Source of the DNA: Rugalucina vietnamica
Taxonomy: Eukaryota; Mollusca; Bivalvia; Lucinida; Lucinidae
Direction: 5' to 3'
DNA: 64,000 nucleotides
Assembly (NCBI GenBank): GCA_964017185.1
Contig: OZ024883.1
Coordinates: 39,796,395 to 39,860,394 of the forward strand
The notes under the pieces are model-generated. The model saw only the letters and a list, made by a program, of their open reading frames with translations. It was not told the origin of the DNA and made no database searches. Position numbers and translations under genes: made by a program. Below, one piece after another: positions 58,001 to 64,000 of the stretch; the first letter of the stretch is position 1; every line of letters starts with the position of its first letter.

Positions 58001-60427
58001 TACACCCCTCGCCAAATCCCTATTCCGGTCATGAACCGGTCTGTCAGGCATCGCTTCTTTCCATTACTGAAAGCCTCCTTTGCAATACCAACACATAAGC
58101 CATAGAGTGGGAAATCCATACATAACCTTATGCTGTTGAAACACATTTTTTGAAAACCGAATTTCGTTCTCTAGCGTTATTGACGTCACTGCAGCTAACG
58201 ATCAATGCCTAAATTGTAATCGCCGTCGTTTTCAAAGGCTATTGTGACATCGCTTTTGGCAAAGTTTACTCTCCTGCTTTTCAGCGTGAAACCAACGTCC
58301 TTACGGATAACGTGCATTTGACGTCTATGGCAGTAAGCGTCAGAATACCATTGCTGCATTCTTGGCATTTCATTTAAAATAATGCGACTACGTTATGAAA
58401 TTTAATTCAATGTATGCATCCGAATATAATGGCATCATTTCTGAAACTTATGTTTCATCATTAGAATTCGTTAGCATAAGAGACGTCGACGTCAAAAAGA
58501 TTTTGCTACAAAAGCGTTGGCGAAAGAGCTACGGTAACAAAAATCGATAGAGGGAATTTTATGCCGAAGCGAAAGATGGTCCTATTCTATGGAGTCGCTT
58601 CGAACGCCAGAAACCAAACAGTATCATTTTTTTGTTCCGTCTGTTTCTTTTCTTGTCAAAAGTTCCTATGTTATTTTCATTATTTCAACTTCACGTAGTC
58701 CAGTGATGTTTCGTTTCAAAATTGTGATGTTCTTAAGTTTGTAAAACAACCTTTCAAGGCTTTCAAGAATTTTCACGTCAAAAACATCTGTATAATGACG
58801 TCAGCGTGCATTTTTAAAAATGGTGCACCCACGCAAGTTTTGAGAAAACTGCGCATCTTAACCAAATTCGATTTATGCTATACCATGAGAGAGAACGTAA
58901 AAATAAGAAACATGCAGAATTTCGTTCATATTGTATTTCTGTTGGCCAAGTTATGCACAATGAGGCGTTTTTTATTGACGTCAGTATACTTAATTCGGCT
59001 GACAGACAGTACAGTTGTGGCTTCAGTACGTTTTCAACTGTACTATATTTTGTCAGGAACGTAATTGTGCAAATCAGTTGTGAACAAAACGGTTTTATTA
59101 GCTTTTGCACTGCTTGTTATTCGTGATGTTGTTATGGACGTGGAACAAGGGAACAAAATGCTAAAGTCAGCCTCAGGTCTGAACTAAACTTCAAACCTTC
59201 AAGTGCACAACAAAAGTATTGAAATATAGGGCAATGTGCACATCAAGTGCACAAAGTCTCTCGACTTAATGTTTTTATATAGATAATTATTAAACTATCA
59301 GGTGTAATAAATGTCTTTATTTGTGTTTATGCTTGGCTTTCAGGAGGGATGCTGTATGCAGACACTATGCAAAAGTATTTAAATGCGACAGGTTCATGTC
59401 TGTGAGTACCTTTTATAATACTCTAAAAAGCTACTTCACATTTATTCGCCCGCCATTTCAATGAATGAAACTAAATTTTGAAAGCAGGAAACCGTACGTA
59501 GACTACGACTAACAAAAAAAGGCTGAGTGTATTACAAGGCATCATATTTGAATTAGAAATATTATTTTTTTTGTTGCTGTGTTGTCGTTGAAATTTTCTT
59601 TAAATTTTAATTTACAACAAATATGGTTATTAATAAGCAATGTTCAAAAAGGCACATCCAATCTGCTCATCTTAATGGAGTATTTATGTGATGAGCTTGT
59701 AACATGAATGCTGAATCTGATTTCAGCCTATAGGATATGTTGAATACAACTGGATGGCCGATCCATATTCTGGCGGATGTTACTCAGGAGTTGCGTCGCC
59801 CGGTACTCTCAGTACATTCGGCAAATTTCTAGCAGAGCCCGAGGGCCGAATCTTCTTTGCTGGCACGGAGACTGGAACATACTGGTATGGTTACATGGAA
59901 GGAGCAATCGAGGCGGGTGAAAGGGCTGCAGGCCAGGTTGGTTTACTGTGACACTTAATTTACTAATTGTTGCAATTTTGGTATAGTGAGTGACCTATGT
60001 CGCTTTTATAAAACATTTAATGTATCCCTTAATTTAGTCTAATTATAGTTGTGATATAATGGTTACTCATGATACTTTTCAGAACTCTAATGAATACAAA
60101 TTGACAGGTGTACACAGTTACGTATATACCTTGGATAAGATGGTTCCTATTGTCGTGTTTCAGATATTGTTCGACCTGAAGAAAATACAACAGAATGAGA
60201 TATCCGTAGAGGAACCTGAATCTTTGGAATATCCAGCTCCACCAATTCACCGAGTCAAAGCCGAGGCAATTCTCCCAAGCCCAACAGCAGTGTTTAAATT
60301 TGGTGTCACGTGCCTTGCAAGTTTTGTGGCCTATAGCACATATTTCTTTTTAGTGGGATGGAGAGGAGCATTGTTGTATAGATGGTTGAGATGGCGGTAT
60401 AGTATTGACATAAGAGATTATTTTTAA
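46087..60427 (+). CDS. mao: Monoamine oxidase, 12 coding exons (gene span)
   Basis: Oxidatively deaminates amines such as biogenic monoamines with covalently bound FAD, at the mitochondrial outer membrane. Joined exons (46087-46147, 51519-51613, 52267-52404, 53314-53418, 53815-53906, 54298-54439, 55083-55232, 55574-55733, 57153-57297, 59344-59401, 59727-59936, 60164-60427) give 539 residues; vertebrate MAOs have about 520-527. GT-AG junctions and phases all agree. Visible: GAGISG at 16-21; GGRTYT near 48; [11 protein letters not shown] near 60; active-site Lys301; Tyr329 where MAO-B has Tyr326; covalent-flavin Cys400 in SGGCY; aromatic-cage Tyr401 and Tyr438; one hydrophobic C-terminal segment at about 495-518. 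An in-frame TAG directly precedes the ATG. The position of the MAO-B gate residue Ile199 appears to be Thr204. Confidence 0.93.
46200..46475 (-). mobile_element. Intronic palindromic MITE, copy 2
   Basis: Starts 52 bases after the exon 1 donor; CATCAGGAAAACATATTCG at the left, TTTTGGTAATG at the right, palindrome AGAACCGCCTCCCCTTGGCG inside. Confidence 0.8.
47071..47142 (+). pseudogene. Exon 2-like pseudoexon A1
   Basis: GTCTAAGTGCATCAAAGTGG aligns to the start of exon 2 and TTCTAGAG to its middle. Read in exon 2's frame it gives [10 protein letters not shown] against [10 protein letters not shown] and stays open past the exon's length. No donor at the right place. Confidence 0.7.
47304..47353 (+). 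pseudogene. Exon 2-like pseudoexon B1
   Basis: About 40 of 50 bases match exon 2, including GACCGGCGAC and TCTAGATGTCTTAGTT. The same frame gives [12 protein letters not shown] against [12 protein letters not shown]. Runs into a stop. Confidence 0.75.
47705..48886. mobile_element. TA-flanked TIR element full of CACTGAAATTTCAGTG palindromes
   Basis: Ends CCCTACTGAAAATAT and its inverse, each directly next to TA, as in Tc1/mariner-type insertions. Both subterminal zones (about 47720-48045 and 48705-48875) consist of variants of CACTGAAATTTCAGTG. The ~650-bp centre is unrelated AT-rich sequence without a transposase. Lies in mao intron 1. Confidence 0.8.
49048..49112. repeat. T-rich homopolymer stretch
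   Basis: Long T runs broken by single G bases; probable tail of an inserted element. Confidence 0.85.
49739..49803 (+). pseudogene. Exon 2-like pseudoexon A2
   Basis: GTCTAAGTGCACCACAGTGG, preceded by TTTCACTTGAG. The same frame as exon 2 stays open ([10 protein letters not shown]). No usable donor. Confidence 0.7.
49974..50028 (+). pseudogene. Exon 2-like pseudoexon B2
   Basis: Closely similar to B1 (AATGCTCTAGATGTCTTA), but an in-frame TGA follows five codons in. Confidence 0.7.
50445..50680. mobile_element. TGAGCCGC MITE, copy B
   Basis: Ends TGAGCCGCCTCGTGGGAA and its near-perfect inverse. Internal stem at 50581-50645 matches that of copy A at 14693-14750. Lies in mao intron 1. Confidence 0.85.
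50915..51500 (+). repeat. Intron 1 segmental repeat, copy 3, leading into exon 2
   Basis: Runs from CAACCACCGCCGTTCGATGA through GTTCTACTAAATTTTTAATA to the real exon 2. It holds one truncated exon 2-like unit (about 51372-51391) before the functional one, so this copy contains the original exon. Confidence 0.75.
51519..51613 (+). CDS. mao: mao coding exon 2
   Basis: Residues 21-52; completes GAGISG and carries [16 protein letters not shown], the second FAD-binding strand. Acceptor TTTAATTTCAG, donor GTAAGC. Confidence 0.93.
52088..52175. repeat. Fold-back hairpin in intron 2
   Basis: ATCTTACACTCGTGATCATT pairs with its inverse ending GCGTGTAAGAT, around GGACGAAGGCTC. Short palindromic MITE. 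Confidence 0.75.
52267..52404 (+). CDS. mao: mao coding exon 3
   Basis: Residues 53-98, with [13 protein letters not shown] contacting FAD. Acceptor TTCATCTCCAG, donor GTAAGT. Confidence 0.93.
52412..52702 (+). mobile_element. Intronic palindromic MITE, copy 3
   Basis: Begins about 8 bases after the exon 3 donor; central palindrome TAGAACCGCCTCTAGAGCG; a T run sits near the left end. Confidence 0.75.
53314..53418 (+). CDS. mao: mao coding exon 4
   Basis: Residues 99-133 ([10 protein letters not shown]). Acceptor TTGTATTTCAG, donor GTAACC. Confidence 0.93.
53815..53906 (+). CDS. mao: mao coding exon 5
   Basis: Residues 134-163 plus two bases ([12 protein letters not shown]). Acceptor ATTTTGTTAG, donor GTAGGT. 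Confidence 0.92.
54298..54439 (+). CDS. mao: mao coding exon 6
   Basis: Completes residue 164 to 211. Contains [12 protein letters not shown] and the substrate-side NGAQ; its Gln211 matches the active-site Gln206 of MAO-B. Acceptor TTTGTTCCTCAG, donor GTAGGT. Confidence 0.93.
54448..54725 (+). mobile_element. Intronic palindromic MITE, copy 4
   Basis: Starts 9 bases after the exon 6 donor (CATTACGTAAACACGCCCAT), ends TTTTCCTGATG. The palindrome AGAACTGTCTCGCCGAGGCG is nearly perfect over about 90 bases. Confidence 0.85.
55083..55232 (+). CDS. mao: mao coding exon 7
   Basis: Residues 212-261 ([14 protein letters not shown]). Acceptor TTGATGCTTCAG. Donor GTTGGT is a weak consensus, but phase and protein continuity support it. 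Confidence 0.88.
55574..55733 (+). CDS. mao: mao coding exon 8
   Basis: Residues 262-314 plus one base: LILAIPPAL, then [14 protein letters not shown] with the catalytic Lys301. Acceptor CTGTATTCCAG, donor GTAAAT. Confidence 0.93.
55763..56030 (+). mobile_element. Intronic palindromic MITE, copy 5
   Basis: Starts about 30 bases after the exon 8 donor (CATTACGAAAATTGCCCATG) and ends TTTTCCTGGTG; palindrome around CGCCTCGTCGAGGCGG. Confidence 0.85.
56040..56205. repeat. 166-bp fold-back in intron 8
   Basis: GGGGATAAC and GTTATCCCC form the ends. Inner arms TATATCGTCGGATATACGG and complement, ACGGCGACGCGTTAGCGGAG at the tip. Almost fully self-complementary. A further inverted pair ATTCTAATGTAC (56206) / GTGCATTAGAAT (near 56408) follows. 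Confidence 0.8.
57153..57297 (+). CDS. mao: mao coding exon 9
   Basis: Residues 315-362 and part of 363: [14 protein letters not shown] with Tyr329, then [12 protein letters not shown]. Acceptor ACTCTTATTAG, donor GTATGC. Confidence 0.92.
57316..57594 (-). mobile_element. Intronic palindromic MITE, copy 6
   Basis: Begins 19 bases after the exon 9 donor (CATCACGAAAACATG), ends TTTTCGTAATG; palindrome AGAACCGCCTCGCCGAGGCG. Confidence 0.85.
57627..57712 (+). pseudogene. Partial exon 9 duplicate with intact donor
   Basis: From AAGCCCGATGGATCACACCC to GAGGAGGAAAG|GTATAT, the last ~86 bases of exon 9 at about 95% identity. The first ~58 bases are missing. One change is Trp to Cys. Frame intact. 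Confidence 0.85.
57807..57838 (+). pseudogene. Decayed third exon 9 fragment
   Basis: AAGCCTGACGAGTCATACCC and following bases match the duplicate at 57628 at about 80% over 31 bases, then diverge. Confidence 0.5.
57840..59343. other. Rest of mao intron 9
   Basis: No other exon-like segment, MITE or RNA recognised. The frames on both strands near 58800-59130 have no recognisable content. Confidence 0.45.
59344..59401 (+). CDS. mao: mao coding exon 10
   Basis: Short exon, completing residue 363 to 382 (CRHYAKVF). Acceptor TTGGCTTTCAG, donor GTGAGT. Confidence 0.9.
59727..59936 (+). CDS. mao: mao coding exon 11
   Basis: Residues 383-452: SGGCYSGV with the flavin-linking Cys400, [17 protein letters not shown] with Tyr438. 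Acceptor CTGATTTCAG; donor GTTGGT is weak. Reading through it meets a stop after four codons (VGLL), giving a form without the membrane anchor. Confidence 0.93.
60164..60427 (+). CDS. mao: mao coding exon 12
   Basis: Residues 453-539: acidic linker, proline-rich PAPPIHRVK, then a ~22-residue hydrophobic segment and a basic, aromatic end (RWLRWRY). This is the tail that anchors MAO in the outer mitochondrial membrane. Acceptor GTCGTGTTTCAG. Confidence 0.9.
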   Translation: MLFDLKKIQQNEISVEEPESLEYPAPPIHRVKAEAILPSPTAVFKFGVTCLASFVAYSTYFFLVGWRGALLYRWLRWRYSIDIRDYF

Positions 60428-60782
60428 TCAGTAACAATGTAGAATCAAGTGAGCATATCAGTGAAGAGTAAACGTCAATATGTCAGCTTTACATTGATAG
60501 AAATGAGTAGATCTATACACTTAATAAGTATATAAGTATATACTACATGTAGGTCATTTAGTTGATTCTTATAAAGATGGTTATCTTAGGGTTATCACAC
60601 AGTGAAGATAGTGAATATTGTCTCGAACTGGGGGCTATGGGTATCTGCATTTTCCAAATTTTGGAACAGTATTTGCTCGTTTTTTTCTTACATACCACTT
60701 GTGAAAAGATCGATTTATTCCCTGATTTTCAGTGATTTTCTGACAAGTAGCAAAATCTATCTTACACCGCTGTCATGTTTCT

Positions 60783-60788
60783 AATAAA
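60783..60788 (+). promoter_or_regulatory. Candidate mao polyadenylation signal
   Basis: AATAAA 355 bases after the stop codon; the first canonical hexamer I see downstream. Confidence 0.4.
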
Positions 60789-61071
60789 AGATAAGAAAAT
60801 CACGAGGCTTAATTCGATCGTTTCTAGCAAATGCAACTGCTTTCAGCAATGGTGTTCAACAAAACCAGACAAAACTGGCGTGAATTCACATATTCTTGAT
60901 TCATGCTCGATTTAAGATAAAAACAAGTCAAAACTACATCTCTATCAACTGTGACAACGATTTATTTATATTTCACGTCATTTCCGCAATATACACAACG
61001 TCAATAGTGGTAAAACACGGTACCAGGTGAAGTTACCGGTAAAAGAAATTTTAATGGAGTATGTAAAAAAA

Positions 61072-61226
61072 GAATCCATCATTGGTGTTCAGTGTAGAAA
61101 GGAAAATCCCAACCCTCAGGTCCACCGTTCCAGTGGGAAAACTCGGCGAGCCTCGTTTCCCACTGGAACGGGTGGACCCTCGGGTTTGGGATTTGCCTAT
61201 CTTCACTGGACACCCATGATGGATTC
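61072..61226. repeat. 155-bp fold-back
   Basis: GAATCCATC/GATGGATTC at the ends. Arms CAGGTCCACCGTTCCAGTGG and complement are nearly perfect, around CTCGGCGAGCCTC. Confidence 0.8.
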
Positions 61227-61342
61227 TATATATCTTAATGTGCTTTTGGCAAAACATAAACAAACCCATACTGGTGCAAATCAAAATTGCACCCTAACAA
61301 CCTAGATGGGGGAAGCAACAGACAAAGCCATAGTCCAAAGGC

Positions 61343-61450
61343 ATGTTTTTGGTGTGTGCTTATTTTTGTTTGTTTTTTGTGTTGTATTGTTTTTGTTTGT
61401 TTGTTTTTTGTTTGTTTTTTTTTGTTTGTTTGTTTGTCTGTTTGTTTAAG
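61343..61450. repeat. (TTTG)n-rich low complexity
   Basis: Repeated TTTGTTTG words; open frames across it are artefacts. Confidence 0.85.
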
Positions 61451-61550
61451 TGCTTTCTTTTTTTAATTTTTAACAGGCAAGTTCCGTTAGTTATTTGTTT
61501 TTTATATTTTTTATCAAGAAAGTTATGTTAGTTATTGTTTGATTTTAGTT

Positions 61551-61993
61551 TTATAATTTTATAATAGGTAATCATGCACTTAGCTTTACAAAATTTCATT
61601 GGTACAAGCACGAAGGCGGTTAACAAGTGGGAGAAAAGTATTTATTTTTCTTTTAATGATTTTACACACATACATTACGACATGTGAAAAAGATCCCATT
61701 CACTTGAAATTTCTAAACATATACAGGTTGTATTTTTACAACTCAATATAAGGTGCTAGTTTTAACAGTGTTACTTATAATTTTATAATAGGTAATCATG
61801 CACTTAGCATTACAAAATTTCATTGGTACAAGCATCAAGGCGGTTAACAGGTAAAAGAAAAGTGTTTTTTTTTTATTTTTCCCAAATGATTTTATACACA
61901 TACATTACAACATGTGAAAAGGATCCCGTTCACATTTCTTAACACATACAGGTTGTATTTTTATAAGATGCTAGTTTTGATAGTGTTACATGT
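61551..61993 (+). repeat. Tandem duplication, period about 224 bp
   Basis: Two copies beginning TTATAATTTTATAATAGGTA at 61551 and 61775, about 85% alike by eye, with AAGGCGGTTAACA in each. No coding content. Confidence 0.85.
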
Positions 61994-62225
61994 TCATGTG
62001 TATATTGGAATTATACCACTTTTGAGTTTGTAGCTGTTTATTCTCCTTTTGCTTTGTATTTGTTTTATTTTCACTTTATGTGTTAGACCCATTCTTAACG
62101 CATAGACAGCTATGTCAGAGAAAGAATGAGTAAGCTAGTATACAGATGATTCTTCCTGTACAGCCAGATTAATTGGCCCGCAAAGTATGTTTAATCTTTG
62201 TTGATAAAAGCATACTACATTTTTT

Positions 62226-62423
62226 AATTTTTTTTTACGTCCCTTTCAAGATTATTTCACCTCATATGAGACGGGCCAATCAGTAGGTGGGCGAAAATGG
62301 GAGAACCCCGAGAAAAATCAACTGTCACACCCGCAAGCAGATCTTAGTTTGTCTCACATGTGACAAGTGCGGGGCTCGAACCCACACCAGACACAGCGGT
62401 GAGATGATAGAATGATTAAGAAA
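62226..62423 (-). repeat. SINE family 1, copy 3 (minus strand, 5' truncated)
   Basis: Minus strand shows GGGTTCGAGCCCCGC (B box), CACATGTGAGACAAACTAAG, TTGGCCCGTCTCATATGAGG and the tail. The A box is lost. Confidence 0.8.
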
Positions 62424-63109
62424 CAGCATACTGCATGTGTGCTTGATTTAGTTATTACAACAATGAAAAGAGAAAAAAAAATAAATGGACCAAGATCTGA
62501 TAAAGGGGTCTTATGGCAGAAAAATCAAAATTAAGATATTAACTACATATGAAAGACCAAGTTTCGCTGAGTATTTCCTGAAAATTTGAAGAGATTATCT
62601 TTACAAATAGCAAAGATATAAACGTTGAAAGGTGTGCAGTTGATGCAATCTTAACATGACGTCATAAAACTGTTGATAACGTTTGGACACTGATGACGTT
62701 AACGTCTTTAAATCACTGTAATTAAAAGAAGGTAAGACTAAAAGTCTCGAAATTCTATGTGTTTCTTGAAGTTTAACATCTATACTACCGCACAGACTAT
62801 GCAATAGACACGAATTCACAAACTGTTTGATAAAACATGCAATACAAAGGGCGTAACTGGTTTTTAAAATGAGGGTAGTCCTTACGGTGCAATGGTTGCC
62901 ATGGCAACGTACATGATACAAATAACGTTTGACCATAAGAAAAGTATGTGTCTTGGATTGTGTTACAATATTAAAGATGTATGAAATAAATATCAGAACA
63001 TGCCAAATATTTCAAATTTAGATGGTTTTTAAATTTTAAAAGTATAAAATGTACTTGAATGCCCGAAGACACCTTTTACCAGATCCGCGCTCAAATATAA
63101 ATCGATGAA
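62424..63109. other. Unassigned stretch
   Basis: No gene or repeat recognised. Confidence 0.4.
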
Positions 63110-63205
63110 AAGAAAAAAAAAAAATATGAATCAATGAAAAAAAATAGATATGAATCAGTGAAAAAAAAAATAAATATGAATCAATGAAAAGAATGAATAT
63201 TTTTT
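63110..63205. repeat. AATATGAATCAATGAAAAAA minisatellite
   Basis: Four units of roughly 24-28 bases directly before the AGCTCACC repeat. Confidence 0.8.
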
Positions 63206-63206
63206 T

Positions 63207-64000
63207 AGCTCACCTGAGCCGTTAGGCTCACAAGGTGAGCTTATAGGATGGCCATGATCCGGCGTCCGTCCGTCGTCGTCCTCCATTTTCAAAGATCTCT
63301 GAAACCGCTTGGCCAATCAAAACCAAATTTTATATGAAGCATCTATAGGAAGGGGGAACCAATGTGTTTATAAATAATCCATGTCACATGAACAAGATGG
63401 CCGCCATGCCCATATATGGTAAAAACCCTTCAAAATTCTTCTTCTCCAGAACCCGTGGACCGATTTCAACGAAACTTGGCATGAAGCATCGGGGACTAGA
63501 GTTCTACAATGTGTTTATAAATTATGACCTTTGGATGACAGGTCGTCCATGCATTTGAATGGGGAAAATTGTTAAAATGTCATTTGAAAAACAAATCTTG
63601 CAGGAAATGGGCAAATGGACTGAAGGAGGGTATTTCTGAAACAAAATGTGGACCCCAGGGGTTGTTCTGCCCCCACCCCGGGGTAATATACATGTATATT
63701 ACAAAAATATTCAAAGATCTTCTTCTCTAAAACCACTTGGTCAATCAAAGTCCAATTTTTATAGGAAGCATCTATGGGAAGGGGGAATCAATGTGTTTAT
63801 AAATAATCCAGGTCACAAGATGGCCCAATATATCCAAGATGGCCGCCATGCCCATATATGGTAAAAACCCTTCAAAATTCTTCTTCTCTGGAAATACTGG
63901 ACTGATTTCAACGAAACTTGGCATGAAGAGTACTACAATGTGTTTATAAATTATGACCTTTGGATGACCTTGACCTATTCGACGGCAAGGTCAACATAGG
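63207..64000 (+). repeat. AGCTCACC repeat, copy D (runs off the window)
   Basis: Head hairpin as in copy C, first unit near 63285, second near 63710. The right end is beyond the window. Confidence 0.85.

Overview
This is eukaryotic DNA, almost certainly from a bivalve mollusc. It has one long spliced gene, AT-rich non-coding DNA, tRNA-derived SINEs, and several interspersed repeats that I associate with bivalve genomes: the AGCTCACC...GGTGAGCT hairpin-headed repeat, the TGAGCCGC...GCGGCTCA MITE and the TATACCCCCGGC-headed repeat. No bacterial operons, rRNA, CRISPR or functional tRNA genes were seen. The species assignment is inference.

Layout. 1-6.2 kb: a GGCCGAAACGAC minisatellite, a tRNA-derived SINE, a 428-bp hAT-like MITE with CAGGGTTCC ends, and a 1.74-kb fold-back element with ~50-bp terminal inverted repeats and a perfect 9-bp target duplication. 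6.2-10.7 kb: a repeat with degenerate ~170-bp units, interrupted by a 717-bp TIR element (5-bp target duplication), and four clusters of a 34-bp perfect palindrome. 10.7-16.8 kb: mostly unassigned, with a SINE, a GAAA microsatellite, a fold-back and a MITE. 16.87-18.1 kb: fourteen regularly spaced TGGGGATTNNTCCCCA palindromes. 18.3-24.6 kb: nested SINEs and the AGCTCACC repeat with ~453-bp tandem units. 27.2-41.6 kb: a 14.35-kb interval bounded by ~518-bp near-identical inverted repeats with TTAA at each outer edge. It holds a ~184-bp satellite and an intact, apparently very young LTR retrotransposon.

The retrotransposon (28937-35729, minus strand) has 816-bp LTRs that look identical and one uninterrupted 1658-codon gag-pol frame. 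Its order is gag (SCAN-like), zinc knuckle, protease, integrase, reverse transcriptase, RNase H. Integrase before RT is the order known from the Gmr1-like branch of Ty3/gypsy.

44-60.8 kb: the only host gene I can support, a monoamine oxidase on the plus strand. It has 12 coding exons (46087-60427) giving a 539-residue enzyme with the FAD-binding GAGISG motif, the covalent-flavin cysteine in SGGCY, the active-site lysine and tyrosine pair, and a C-terminal membrane anchor. Intron 1 contains decayed tandem copies of exon 2, intron 9 holds partial copies of exon 9, and six copies of one ~280-bp palindromic MITE all lie within about 55 bp of an exon edge of this gene. Intron 1 also carries a 1.18-kb TA-flanked element packed with CACTGAAATTTCAGTG palindromes.

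60.8-64 kb: fold-backs, a tandem duplication, a third copy of the Ser/Leu-tRNA-like SINE, and another AGCTCACC repeat running off the end.

All coordinates and similarities were read by eye. Family assignments of mobile elements rest on termini and target duplications, not on database matches.
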